Assembly (NCBI RefSeq): GCF_015711645.1
Contig: NZ_JABTEX010000005.1
Coordinates: 248,001 to 312,000, forward strand
Source of the DNA: Planomonospora sp. ID82291
Lineage (GTDB): Bacteria > Actinomycetota > Actinomycetes > Streptosporangiales > Streptosporangiaceae
Direction: 5' to 3'
DNA: 64,000 nt
Shown here one piece after another: positions 7,722 to 15,978 of the stretch (positions are counted from its first letter, which is position 1; each line of letters begins with the position of its first letter). The notes beneath the pieces were generated by a model that saw only the letters and a program-made list of their open reading frames with translations, searched no databases and was not told the DNA's origin. The position numbers and the translations under genes are program-made.

Positions 7722-8387
7722 ATGGAGAACATAGTCAAGCGGCCTTCTCAGGTGCTGCAAGAGCAGTTGACGGTGTGGCGGAAGCGCCGGCGCCTGAACC
7801 AGCAGCAGCTAGCGGACCGAATCAAGGAGGACGGGGGCACTCTCACCCGGGTAGCGATCTCCAAGATTGAGACTGGCGACCGAAGCGTCAGTCTTGACGA
7901 GTGGCTGCAGTTGGCGTATGCGCTCGCCGTGCCGCCGCCACTGCTGTTCCTCGATCTGATCGGTGGCGAGGACGTAGCCATCGTGCCCAGCGCGGAAGTG
8001 CATCCTTGGCTGGCCTGGCAGTGGGTGATCGGCGACGGGGCGCCCGTAACTACAAGCCGCCGCGTTAAGCGCAATGACGAATGGGTCGACGCCGCCAGGC
8101 ACGTGTTGCTGTACGAGCAGGAACGTGACGCCGCTCAAGCCGTACACAAGGCCCAGCAAGCAATCTGGTCTGCCGAGTACACCGAGAACCCGGAACGAAT
8201 CCAGGCGGCGAAAGAGCAGCACGTCGAGGCGCTCCGCGGCCTAGCCGAGGTTCTCAACGAGATGGTCGAGCGCGACATGAACCCGCCGGGTAAGCCTCGC
8301 GAGTGGGTCGAGCTGATGCGCAACCTTGACATGTTGAAGTATCCGAACTCCATCGAGATCTTCGAGCCCGACGACGGCGAGGTATAG
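7722..8387 (+). CDS. XRE-family repressor (phage immunity repressor)
   Basis: This frame encodes about 221 residues. The second of two nearby ATGs is chosen because AAGGG lies directly against the first (7,716) but at proper distance from this one. Residues about 15-70 form an XRE helix-turn-helix (LNQQQLADRI ... GGTLTRVAISKIETGDR). The remainder is helical and carries no peptidase Ser-Lys motif, so it is not a LexA-type self-cleaving repressor. It lies divergent from the excisionase-like gene and directly upstream of the integrase (two bases between stop and start), so repressor and integrase are probably expressed together in the lysogen. Confidence 0.82.
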   Translation: MENIVKRPSQVLQEQLTVWRKRRRLNQQQLADRIKEDGGTLTRVAISKIETGDRSVSLDEWLQLAYALAVPPPLLFLDLIGGEDVAIVPSAEVHPWLAWQWVIGDGAPVTTSRRVKRNDEWVDAARHVLLYEQERDAAQAVHKAQQAIWSAEYTENPERIQAAKEQHVEALRGLAEVLNEMVERDMNPPGKPREWVELMRNLDMLKYPNSIEIFEPDDGEV

Positions 8388-8389
8388 CC

Positions 8390-9547
8390 ATGGCACGGGT
8401 GAAAGACCTGTGGTTCAGGACGGTCAAGAACGCGGACGACAAGCTGGAGAAGGTACCGACCGCCCGGAACGGCCGAGGGAAGCGCTGGCTTGCATGCTGG
8501 ACCGGCCCGGACGGCAGGGAAGCAACGAAGGCGTTCGAGCGCAAGGCCGACGCGGAGCGGCACAGCGTACGGATGGAGGCCGACCGGCACCGCGGGACGT
8601 ACGTCGACCCGAAGCAGGGCCAGCAGCGGTTACGCGAGTACGGGGAGGAAAAGTGGTTCCCCTCTCAGGTCCACCTCCGTTCCAACTCCGTCGACCTGTA
8701 CGGCCAGCACCTCCGGACGCACATCTATCCGCGCCTCGGTGAACGACGCATGGCCACGCTGACCCGCAGCGACATGAAGGCGTTCGTCGCCGCGATCTCG
8801 GCAGTCCTGAAACCGAGCACAGTCGCCACGGTGTACGCGGTACTCCGCTCGCTCATGCAGTCGGCGGTGGATGACAGCGTGATCCCGGCGAACCCCTGCT
8901 CCCGGGTGCCTCTTCCCCGTGCCGAACCTCGGGTGGTCGAGCCGCTGTCAGCCGGGCAGGTGCTCGCTCTTGCCGAGGCGATCACGCCCCGATACAGGCT
9001 CGCGGTATGGCTCGGTGCCGGCCTCGGTCTCCGTGAGGGCGAGGCGCTCGGTCTGACCGTGCCGCGCGTCGACTTCCTGCGCCGGAAGGTCTACGTTCGC
9101 CGACAGGTCCAGGGCGGCGAACTGGTCGAGCTGAAGACCCGGGCATCGAAGCGGAACCTGCCCGCGGATGACCTGGTGCTGACCGAGATCACCGCGCACA
9201 TGCAGAAGTGGGACCCGGGACCGCATCAGCTCATCACGACGAACCGGTGCGGCCGTGCCGTACAGCGGTCGTCGTTCTGGACATGCTGGAGTGAGGCCGT
9301 CGAGGCGGCCGGACTACCGAAGGGCACCCGGTTTCACGACCTCCGGCACTTCTACGCCTCGGGCCTGATCCGGGCGAACCTGAATCCGAAGGTCATTCAG
9401 TCGCGGCTCGGTCACGCGACGATCTCGGAGACGATGGACACCTACGGGCACCTGTTCCCGGACGACGAGGATCTAGGTCGCGGAGCCATCGAAAACATGA
9501 TCGTTTCTGCTATCACGGAACAGGAGCGGAACAGCGAGGCGAAATGA
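8390..9547 (+). CDS. Tyrosine site-specific recombinase (phage integrase)
   Basis: This frame encodes 385 residues. An N-terminal AMPs/SAM-like DNA-binding part (about 60-165) is followed by the catalytic domain with the full active site: R215 (GLGLREGEALG), a lysine in the beta-hairpin near 249-254, H316 and R319 (HDLRH), H342 (LGHATI) and the nucleophile Y352 (MDTYGHLF). It integrates and excises the prophage. GAGG precedes the ATG. The gene ends about 25 bases from the 3' end of rnpB, the usual arrangement of an integrase next to its attachment site. Length and motifs are complete, so it is probably active. Confidence 0.93.
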   Translation: MARVKDLWFRTVKNADDKLEKVPTARNGRGKRWLACWTGPDGREATKAFERKADAERHSVRMEADRHRGTYVDPKQGQQRLREYGEEKWFPSQVHLRSNSVDLYGQHLRTHIYPRLGERRMATLTRSDMKAFVAAISAVLKPSTVATVYAVLRSLMQSAVDDSVIPANPCSRVPLPRAEPRVVEPLSAGQVLALAEAITPRYRLAVWLGAGLGLREGEALGLTVPRVDFLRRKVYVRRQVQGGELVELKTRASKRNLPADDLVLTEITAHMQKWDPGPHQLITTNRCGRAVQRSSFWTCWSEAVEAAGLPKGTRFHDLRHFYASGLIRANLNPKVIQSRLGHATISETMDTYGHLFPDDEDLGRGAIENMIVSAITEQERNSEAK

Positions 9548-9640
9548 TGCCTCCGCCCCAGGTCAGAGGGGTGAAGGCGGACGAGTCGGCCTGTAGGCCG
9601 GGTTCTGTCCTTCACTCGCGTGAAGGGGCGACCATCCATC
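9548..9640. other. Probable attachment junction in the 3' end of rnpB
   Basis: The integrase stop is followed by 26 bases and then the 3' arm of RNase P RNA. Phages that target RNA genes keep the RNA intact by carrying an identical copy of its 3' end, so the crossover core is expected within about 9,570-9,640. The second copy should lie beyond the left edge of the window, so the core cannot be delimited here. Confidence 0.45.
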
Positions 9641-9980
9641 TAGGGCCGGCGTTGCCGCCGGCCTCGAGCGGTCTACCCGCGCGGCTCGGACGGGCAGCCC
9701 TCGAACGCCGCGCGCGGGACGCTCCTCGCGGAGCGTCCCTTCTTGACCTTGCTCCGGGTGGGGTTTACCGAGCCGCCCACGTCACCGTGGGCGCTGGTGG
9801 TCTCTTACACCACCGTTTCACCCTTACCCCTCGTGCGAGGGGCGGTCTGTTCTCTGTGGCACTGTCCCGCGGGTCACCCCGGGTCGGCGTTACCGACCAC
9901 CCTGCCCTGTGGAGCCCGGACCTTCCTCGGCGGGCCCGCAAGGGACCCGACGCGGCCGCCCGGCCGGCTCGTCCGCCGTG
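9574..9980 (-). ncRNA. rnpB: RNase P RNA (bacterial type A)
   Basis: On the minus strand the sequence carries the hallmark RNase P RNA segments: GGAAGGTCCGGGCTCCACAG near the 5' end, ACAGTGCCACAGAGAACAGACC, GGGTGAAACGGTGGTGTAAG, GGCTCGGTAAACCCC and the 3' AGAACCCGGCCTACAGGCCG. Helix P1 closes the molecule: GGCGGACGAG (9,968-9,977) pairs with CTCGTCCGCC (9,577-9,586). The RNA is the catalytic subunit that trims tRNA 5' leaders. A TAGGCT hexamer at 9,985-9,990 is a plausible -10 box. Ends are estimated to within a few bases. Confidence 0.95.
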
Positions 9981-10039
9981 CCGCCTAGCCTATCGGCTCC
10001 CGGGCGAACTGCGGCCGGGCCGCCGTCCGCCCCCCGCCC

Positions 10040-11407
10040 TCAGCGCAGGTGCGCGGTGTCGTTGAACGACTTCACCACGGCCGGGCCGTCGGCGTAGTAC
10101 TCGACCAGGGACAGGCAGGCCAGGTCGAGGTGCATGCGGTACAGCGCGGCCGGCGGAGCCAGCAGCGCGAGCCGGAGCAGCGTCTTGATCGGGGTCACGT
10201 GGGAGACGACGAGGACCGTCCTGCCCTCGTAGCGCTCGACGAGTCCGTCCCTGACCGCCTCGACCCGCCGCGCCGCCGCCTCGAAGCTCTCCCCGCCCGG
10301 CGGAGCGGCGGCCGGGTCCGACAGCCACGCCCTGAGCTCGTCCGGCCAGCGGCGCTGGATCTCGGTGAAGGTGTGGCCCTCCCAGTCGCCGAAGTCGACC
10401 TCTCGCAGGTCCTCCTCGACGGCCACCTCCAGGCCGGTCCTGGCGGCGACGGCCTCGGCGGTGGCCCGGGCCCGCTTGAGCGGCGAGCTGACGATCGCCT
10501 GCACGCCGTACGGCGGCTGCGCCAGCCTGGCCGCGGCGGCCTCGGCCTGGGCGGCGCCGTTCGCGGTGAGCTCGGGGTCCCCGAGGCCGGAGAACCTGCG
10601 CTCGACGGAGAGCGGGGTCTCGCCGTGGCGGAGCAGGATCAGGGTGGTGGCCGCGGTGGTCGGGGGCCGCCATCCGGTGCCCGGGGCCGTACCGGTGACC
10701 GTGCCCGCGGCCTCCTTCGCCGGAAGGCCGGACGGGACCTCGGAGACGTCCGTCGCGTCGAAGAGGGATCCCTGCGCGGCGGGAGCGGGGGCCACGGCCC
10801 GTCCGGCGTCCACGGACCCGGCGGGGGGCGCGGACGCGGCGGGACCGGGGAACGGGAGCACGGCCGGGCTCTCCGGGACGCGAGCGGCATCGGCGGGCGG
10901 GACTCCCCCGCGCTCGCCGGCACTCCCGATCACGGAGGCGTCCCCGCTCACGGAGGCGTCCCCGCTCACGGAGGCGGTCGAGCGCCAGGGGAGGCCCTTG
11001 GCGGCGGCGTCCATGGCCTCGTTGGCCAGGCGGTCGGCGTCGGTGTTGCGCTCGCGGGGGATCCACCTCCAGGTGACCCGGAGGCGGCGGGCCAGGGACG
11101 CGGCCTCCGAGGCGAGCGGCCGCAGGCCCTCGTTCTTGATCTTCCAGCGGCCGGCCATCTGCTCGACGACCAGCTTGGAGTCCATCCGCACCTCGGCCGC
11201 CGCGCCGTCCCCGGCCAGGTCGAGCAGGACCCGCAGGCCGGCGATCAGCCCGCGGTACTCGGCGACGTTGTTGGTCGCGGTGCCGATCGCCGCGGCGTCC
11301 TCGGCGAGGATCCGGCCGTCGGCGGCGTCCTTGACCACCGCGCCGTACCCGGCGGGCCCGGGGTTGCCCCGGGACCCGCCGTCGGCCTCGACGATGTACG
11401 AGCTCAC
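10040..11407 (-). CDS. Bifunctional RNase HI / histidine phosphatase
   Basis: This frame encodes 455 residues from the GTG that overlaps the upstream stop (GTGA). The N-terminal RNase HI domain (1-150) shows the acidic active-site series: D in EADGGSRGNPG, E in NVAEYRGL, D in RMDSKL and D in NTDADRLAN. A Pro/Ala-rich linker follows. The C-terminal histidine-phosphatase domain (about 245-455) has LLRHGETPLS with the phospho-acceptor His and VVSHVTPIK with the second His. The mycobacterial homologue (Rv2228c) is known to combine RNase H with alpha-ribazole phosphatase (CobC-like) activity. It is the third gene of an operon conserved in mycobacteria. Confidence 0.92.
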   Translation of the reverse strand: MSSYIVEADGGSRGNPGPAGYGAVVKDAADGRILAEDAAAIGTATNNVAEYRGLIAGLRVLLDLAGDGAAAEVRMDSKLVVEQMAGRWKIKNEGLRPLASEAASLARRLRVTWRWIPRERNTDADRLANEAMDAAAKGLPWRSTASVSGDASVSGDASVIGSAGERGGVPPADAARVPESPAVLPFPGPAASAPPAGSVDAGRAVAPAPAAQGSLFDATDVSEVPSGLPAKEAAGTVTGTAPGTGWRPPTTAATTLILLRHGETPLSVERRFSGLGDPELTANGAAQAEAAAARLAQPPYGVQAIVSSPLKRARATAEAVAARTGLEVAVEEDLREVDFGDWEGHTFTEIQRRWPDELRAWLSDPAAAPPGGESFEAAARRVEAVRDGLVERYEGRTVLVVSHVTPIKTLLRLALLAPPAALYRMHLDLACLSLVEYYADGPAVVKSFNDTAHLR

Positions 11408-12144
11408 AGACCGGACTCGGGGGTGCGGACCAGAATGCGGCGGCACTCCTCGCAGCGGATCACCTCGTCGTGCGGGGCGGCCTTGATGCGGTTGACGTCC
11501 GCGATGGACAGGCTCGTCCGGCAGCCCAGGCAGCGGCCGCCCTGGAGCATCGCGGCGCCGACGCCGAACTGCTCGCGGAGCTTCTCGTAGAGGGAGAGCA
11601 GGTCGGCCGGGACGTCGGCGGCGACGCCGGAGCGCTTGGCCTTCACCTCGCCGAGCTCCTTGTCGATCTCGGCGAAGGCGGCGTCCCTGCGGTCCTCGGC
11701 GGCGGCGCGGGCGGCGGCGAGCTCGTCGCGCTCGGCCGACAGCGTGGCGACCTGCCCGTCGGCCGTCTCCCGGCGCTCCATGATCTCCAGCACGACCTCC
11801 TCCAGGTCGCCCTGGCGGCGGGTCAGCGAGGCGATCTCCGACTGGAGGCCAGCCAGGTCCTTGGGGGAGGAGACCTGCCCGGAGTCGAGGCGCTTCTGGT
11901 CCCGCTCGACGCGGGCCCGGACCGCGTCGACGTCGGTCTCGGCCTTGGACTGCTCCCTGGCCAGGTCGCCCGCCTCGGTCTCGGCGGCGATCACCTGGGT
12001 GGCCAGCCGGGCCACCCGGGCGGCGAGCTCGTCGATCTCGGCCAGCTCGGGCAGGGTGCGGCGGCGGTGGGCCAGCCGGTCGAGGACGGAGTCGACCTCG
12101 GCCAGGTCGAGCAGGCGCTTCTGGGATGCCGGGGCTGCTTTCAC
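11404..12144 (-). CDS. C4-type zinc-ribbon, coiled-coil protein
   Basis: This frame encodes 246 residues. The GTG start lies one base after the previous stop, with GAGGA six bases before it. A long coiled coil (about 5-180, Ala/Glu/Arg-rich, LQSEIASLTRRQGDLEE) is followed by a zinc ribbon with two CxxC pairs (CLGC and CEEC) near the C-terminus. The family (Rv2229c-like, DUF164) is widespread in actinobacteria and its molecular function is not established here; a nucleic-acid-binding role is often assumed. Coupling to the NIF3 and RNase H genes is conserved. Confidence 0.88.
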   Translation of the reverse strand: MKAAPASQKRLLDLAEVDSVLDRLAHRRRTLPELAEIDELAARVARLATQVIAAETEAGDLAREQSKAETDVDAVRARVERDQKRLDSGQVSSPKDLAGLQSEIASLTRRQGDLEEVVLEIMERRETADGQVATLSAERDELAAARAAAEDRRDAAFAEIDKELGEVKAKRSGVAADVPADLLSLYEKLREQFGVGAAMLQGGRCLGCRTSLSIADVNRIKAAPHDEVIRCEECRRILVRTPESGL

Positions 12145-12145
12145 T

Positions 12146-12982
12146 TCATTCCTCGCACTCTGCTGTTGTCGTCCATGCGTCCGTGACCGTCTCGGAGACA
12201 CGTGCCTCAACATTAATCCCCCGCGCCGCCGACCCTGACGTCAGCTGCCGGGCGGCGTCGGCCAGCCAGGGCCATTCGGTGGCCCAGTGGGCGGCGTCGA
12301 CGAGGGCGGGACCGCCTCCGGAGGAGGCCTCGGCGAACTCGCTCGCCGGATGGTGGCGCAGGTCGGCGGTGAGGAAGACGTCGACTCCGGCGGCACGCGC
12401 CGTGTCCAGCAGGGAGTCGCCCGCTCCCCCGCTCACCGCGATCCGCACGACCTCCCGGTCGAGGTCTCCGGCGACGCGCAGGCCGCCCGCCGTGCGGGGC
12501 AGCCCCCGGGCGGCCTGCCGTACGAAGTCGCGCAGCGGCGCCGGCGCGGGCAGGGAGCCGACGCGGCCGAGTCCGCGGCGGGGGTCGGCGGCGGACGGGC
12601 TCAGCGGGACCAGCGGACCGGTGAGGCCCACGGCGCGGGCGAGCGCGTCGGAGACGCCGGGGTCGGCGACGTCGGCGTTGGTGTGGGCGGTGTAGAGGGC
12701 CACGTCGTTCTTGATCAGCCGGTGGACCAAGCGGCCCTTGGCGGTGGTGGCCGCGACGGTCGTGGTGCCGCGCAGGTAGAGCGGGTGGTGGGTGACGATC
12801 AGGTCGGCGCCCCACGACAGCGCCTCGTCGGCGACGGCGGCGACCGGGTCCACCGCGAACAGGATCTTCCGGACGGGCTGGGCGGGGTCGCCGCAGACGA
12901 GCCCGACCGCGTCCCACGACTCCGCCCAGGCGGGGTCGTAGCGGGTCTCGAGCTCGGTGACGACGTCGGCGAGGGTGGACAC
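12146..12982 (-). CDS. NIF3-like dinuclear metal-centre protein
   Basis: This frame encodes 278 residues from a GTG. The NIF3/DUF34 metal ligands are present: the HH pair in VTHHPLYLRG, the Asp in the TNADVADPG segment, and His and Glu four apart near the C-terminus (DAAHWATEW). The family forms hexameric toroids with a two-metal site; some members are described as GTP cyclohydrolase-like, but the role in actinobacteria is uncertain. It is the first gene of the NIF3 / zinc-ribbon / RNase H operon, the same order as Rv2230c-Rv2229c-Rv2228c of Mycobacterium tuberculosis. Confidence 0.9.
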   Translation of the reverse strand: MSTLADVVTELETRYDPAWAESWDAVGLVCGDPAQPVRKILFAVDPVAAVADEALSWGADLIVTHHPLYLRGTTTVAATTAKGRLVHRLIKNDVALYTAHTNADVADPGVSDALARAVGLTGPLVPLSPSAADPRRGLGRVGSLPAPAPLRDFVRQAARGLPRTAGGLRVAGDLDREVVRIAVSGGAGDSLLDTARAAGVDVFLTADLRHHPASEFAEASSGGGPALVDAAHWATEWPWLADAARQLTSGSAARGINVEARVSETVTDAWTTTAECEE

Positions 12983-13036
12983 GTGCGCAGACTACCGGCC
13001 CGCTCCCCGGTGGGCCGAACCTCCTCTCCTCCCGCG

Positions 13037-13170
13037 CCCGCCGCGCGGGATCCCGTGCCCGGCCGCCGCGCGGGATCCCGTGCCCGGCCGCCGCGCGGGC
13101 TCCCGTGCCCGAGTGCGCCGCCCCTGCGGGCTCCCGTGCCCCGAGCGCGCCGCCCCTGCGGGATCCCCGG
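13037..13170. repeat. Degenerate tandem repeat, about 25-30 bp unit, five copies
   Basis: Units such as CCGCGCGGGATCCCGTGCC follow one another in the gap between the NIF3 gene and the monooxygenase; the first three are 25 bp apart and the last two are more diverged and longer. Each unit contains a GGGATCCC or GGGCTCCC near-palindrome. There are no unique spacers, so it is not a CRISPR array. It probably arose by slippage; any regulatory role is unknown. Confidence 0.7.
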
Positions 13171-13257
13171 TCCCGCCGCCTCCGTCGTCTCCGCCTCTGT
13201 CTCCGCGCGCGCGGATCGCCTAGTGTAAGTAGATCCTGACTCACGGAGGGCCGGCGT

Positions 13258-14697
13258 ATGAGTCCCACTGTCGCGATCATCGGTGCCGGGTTCGGCGGGC
13301 TGTGCATGGCCATCCGGCTGGAGCAGGCCGGCATCCGCTCCTACACGGTCTTCGAGAAGGGCGGCGACGTCGGGGGCACGTGGAGGGACAACACCTATCC
13401 GGGGGCGGGCTGCGACATCCCCTCGCACCTGTACTCCTTCTCCTTCGCCAAGTACGCCAGCTGGACCCGGCGCTACCCGGGGCAGCCGGAGATCCTCGCC
13501 TACCTGGAGTCCTGCGCCGACACCTACGGCCTGCGCCCGCGCATCCGGCTGAACACCGAGGTCACCGCACTCTCCTTCGACGAGTCCCTGGGCCGGTGGC
13601 GGGTGCGCACGGCGGACGGCGAGCAGCTCTTCGACGTGGTCGTCTCGGCCGTCGGCCAGCTCAACCGGCCCCGCCTGCCCGACATCCCCGGCATGTCGTC
13701 CTTCGCCGGCCCCTCCTTCCACTCCGCCCGCTGGGACCACGCGGCGGACCTGGCGGGCAGGCGGGTGGCGGTGATCGGGAGCGGGTCGTCGGCGGCCCAG
13801 CTCATCCCGCCGGTGGCCGAGGCCGCCGGGCACCTGGACGTCTTCCAGCGCACCCCCAACTGGGTGATCCCCAAGCCGGACGCCGTCTTCGGCCCGGCGG
13901 CGCGGGCGGCCTTCCGGCACGTCCCGCTCCTGCAGCGCGCCTACCGCGAGTGGATCTACCGCTACGCCGAGGCCACCCTGTACAGCGCCCTCGCGGGCGG
14001 GTGGAGCACCGCCCTGCTGCGCAGGCGCGCCCTGAACCACCTGCGCGCCCAGATCCCCGACCCGGAGCTGCGGGCCAAGCTCACCCCGGCCTACCCGGTC
14101 GGCTGCCGGCGGGTCGTCATCGACAGCGCCCTCTACCCGGCGCTGGCCCGGCCGGACGTGGACGTCGTCACCGACCCGATCGTCCGCGTCACGCCCTCGG
14201 GGGTGGAGACCGTCGCCGGCCACCGCGAGGCCGACGTGATCGTCTACGCGACGGGCTTCCAGACCACCGACTTCCTCGCGCCGATCGAGGTGACCGGCAG
14301 GCAGGGCCGCCGCCTGCACGAGGAGTGGAAGGACGGCGCGGAGGCCTACCTGGGCATCGCAGTGCCGCACTTCCCGAACCTGTTCCTGCTGTACGGACCC
14401 AACACCAACCTGGGCCACAACTCGATCGTCTTCATGATCGAGTGCCAGGTCCGCTACATCATGGGCTGCCTGCCGTACCTGGCGGGCGCGGGGCCGATGG
14501 AGGTGCGGCCCGAGGCGATGGACGCCTGGCGGCGGAGGCTGGACCGGGCGCTGGGCGAGATGGTCTGGCAGGCGGGGTGCACGAGCTGGTACAAGAACGC
14601 GGCGGGCCGGGTGGTCAACAACTGGCCGGGACCGACGACGCTCTACCGGCGCCTGACCCGCTCGCCGCGGCCGGGGGCGTTCCGCTTCGGCGGGTGA
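13258..14697 (+). CDS. Flavin monooxygenase, Baeyer-Villiger type
   Basis: This frame encodes 479 residues starting MSPTVAIIGAGFGGL. The first Rossmann motif (GAGFGG, residue 9 on) binds FAD, the second (GSGSSA, about 180) binds NADPH, and the segment between them, FAGPSFHSARWD, fits the Baeyer-Villiger fingerprint FxGxxxHxxxW. The enzyme should insert one oxygen atom next to a ketone using NADPH and O2; the substrate cannot be read from sequence. A FadD/acyl-CoA dehydrogenase operon reading the other way nearby hints at lipid or steroid-like catabolism. ATG lies downstream of GGAGGG. Confidence 0.9.
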   Translation: MSPTVAIIGAGFGGLCMAIRLEQAGIRSYTVFEKGGDVGGTWRDNTYPGAGCDIPSHLYSFSFAKYASWTRRYPGQPEILAYLESCADTYGLRPRIRLNTEVTALSFDESLGRWRVRTADGEQLFDVVVSAVGQLNRPRLPDIPGMSSFAGPSFHSARWDHAADLAGRRVAVIGSGSSAAQLIPPVAEAAGHLDVFQRTPNWVIPKPDAVFGPAARAAFRHVPLLQRAYREWIYRYAEATLYSALAGGWSTALLRRRALNHLRAQIPDPELRAKLTPAYPVGCRRVVIDSALYPALARPDVDVVTDPIVRVTPSGVETVAGHREADVIVYATGFQTTDFLAPIEVTGRQGRRLHEEWKDGAEAYLGIAVPHFPNLFLLYGPNTNLGHNSIVFMIECQVRYIMGCLPYLAGAGPMEVRPEAMDAWRRRLDRALGEMVWQAGCTSWYKNAAGRVVNNWPGPTTLYRRLTRSPRPGAFRFGG

Positions 14698-14753
14698 GGC
14701 GGGCCGCCGGTAGCGTCGGTGCGCAACCGTCTTCCCCGAGGAGGGACCCGCCC

Positions 14754-15818
14754 GTGCCCACCGACCTCCCCAGCGCCCCGCAGCACGGCCTGCACCGCCG
14801 CGCCGTGGTCGCCGACGCCCACAACGACCTGCTGATGGCCGTGACGGCCCGGCCCCCGGAGCGCTGGGCGTCGTTCTTCCACGAGCGCTGGCTGCCCCAG
14901 CTCCGCGAGGGCGGGGTGGACCTGCAGGTGCTGCCGGTCTTCGTCGACGACCGGTACCGGCCGGAGGGCGCGCTCCGGCAGACCCTGCGCATGATCGAGT
15001 GCGCGCACGCGCTCGCCGAGGGGAACGCCGACGAGGTACGGCTCTGCACGGACGGCGCCCAGATCGACGAGGCCCTCGCCGGGGGCAGGATCGCCCTGGT
15101 CCTGGCGCTGGAGAGCATGCCCGGCCTGGACGCGAGCGTCGAGCTGCTGGCCACCCTGCACCGGCTGGGCGTGCGGGTCGCCTCGATCGCCCATTGGGGC
15201 CGCACGCCGCTGGCGGACGGCAGCGGCGAGGACGCGACCGGGAGCAGGCTGACGGCGGCGGGGGTGGCGGCGGTCCGGGAGATGGAGCGCCTCGGCATGG
15301 TCTTCGACGTCTCCCACCTGGGCGCGTCGGGCGTCGAGCACGTGCTGGAGCTGGCCTCCCGGCCGGTGATGGCGACCCACTCGGCGGCCCGCGCCCTGCG
15401 GGACCACCACCGCAACCTCACCGACGAGCAGATCCGCGGCGTCGCCGCGACCGGCGGTGTGGTCTGCGTGAACTTCCTGGCCGTGTTCCTGTCGGAGGAG
15501 CCCGCCGAGCACACGGTGGACCGCCTGGTGGACCACATCGCGCACGTGGCGGGCGTGGCCGGGATCGACCACGTGGGCCTGGGCCCGGACTTCATCCGCG
15601 AGGTCATGCACGACGTCACGCCCCCGTGCTGCGAGCCCGGCGTCGGCGGGCTCGACGTGCTGGCGGCGGTCCCCGGCCTGGCCGGGCCGTCCGGCCTGCC
15701 CCTGGTCACCGAGGCCCTGGACCGGCACGGCTTCGCCGAGGAGGAGATCGTCAAGATCCTCGGCGAGAACGTCCTGCGCCTGTTCCGCGCCGAGCTGGGC
15801 CGTCCCGCCCGAGCCTGA
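14754..15818 (+). CDS. Membrane-dipeptidase family (M19) zinc peptidase
   Basis: This frame encodes 354 residues from a GTG nine bases after GGAGGG. The M19 metal ligands are recognisable: HxD in VADAHNDLL, the bridging Glu in LALES, and histidines in VSHLGASG and ATHSAARALRDHHRN. No signal peptide or membrane anchor is visible, so it is likely cytoplasmic. The family cleaves dipeptides, including ones with D-residues, and some actinobacterial members act on other amide bonds. It follows the monooxygenase by 56 bases and may be co-transcribed with it. Confidence 0.9.
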   Translation: MPTDLPSAPQHGLHRRAVVADAHNDLLMAVTARPPERWASFFHERWLPQLREGGVDLQVLPVFVDDRYRPEGALRQTLRMIECAHALAEGNADEVRLCTDGAQIDEALAGGRIALVLALESMPGLDASVELLATLHRLGVRVASIAHWGRTPLADGSGEDATGSRLTAAGVAAVREMERLGMVFDVSHLGASGVEHVLELASRPVMATHSAARALRDHHRNLTDEQIRGVAATGGVVCVNFLAVFLSEEPAEHTVDRLVDHIAHVAGVAGIDHVGLGPDFIREVMHDVTPPCCEPGVGGLDVLAAVPGLAGPSGLPLVTEALDRHGFAEEEIVKILGENVLRLFRAELGRPARA

Positions 15819-15960
15819 GCCAGGAGAGGTCCACCGCTCCGACGCCCTGCGGCGCGGGCCCCCAGGCGGCCGGGTCGTTCCAGTCGAACGGCGGGGTCCC
15901 GGACCGGGAGCCGATCCGCACCGGCAGGCCGCGCGCCCTCGGCCCGTCGCGGCTCCCCGT
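15819..15960 (-). pseudogene. Remnant of an NmrA-like NAD(P)-binding protein
   Basis: On the minus strand one frame reads RARGLPVRIGSRSG, then TPPFDWNDPAAW, then QGVGAVDLSW. This is the N-terminal pattern of NmrA/SDR-like proteins (GSRSG...PFDWxDPxTWxPALxGVDAVYLSY), without the start, the Gly-rich loop or anything downstream. It is wedged between the dipeptidase stop and the FadD stop, so only a fragment of an ancestral gene remains. The match rests on pattern memory, not an alignment. Confidence 0.5.
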
Positions 15961-15978
15961 CGTGGCTTCCCGTCCCCG

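Larger units (their letters stand above)
1..9547. mobile_element. Prophage, integrase-proximal end (left part outside the window)
   Basis: This block carries a tyrosine integrase, an XRE repressor, an excisionase-like HTH protein, a primase-helicase, a terminase small subunit and a tail tape-measure gene, which together define a temperate phage or a close derivative. The early control genes sit at the right end and the packaging and tail genes read leftward off the window. Base composition is less extreme than in the flanking chromosome, especially near 7,600-7,750. The right boundary is placed at the integrase stop, next to the 3' end of rnpB; the left boundary is not visible. No large terminase, portal or capsid gene lies in the visible part, so it could be a complete phage with unusual gene order, a defective remnant, or a phage satellite. 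Confidence 0.9.

Noticed and set aside
9544-10065. Protein-coding frame downstream of the integrase
   Set aside because: The DNA is RNase P RNA on the other strand, with its conserved core and P1 pairing.
13037-13170. CRISPR-like repeat array
   Set aside because: The units follow each other without unique spacers and are degenerate; there are no cas genes in the window.
12213-13334. Arg-rich minus-strand frame across the NIF3 gene
   Set aside because: Extremely Arg-rich shadow of the NIF3 gene and the repeat region.
13302-15818. 838-codon frame as a fused protein ahead of the dipeptidase
   Set aside because: The first 484 codons are an out-of-frame reading of the monooxygenase gene; a good ribosome site and GTG at 14,754 mark the real start.
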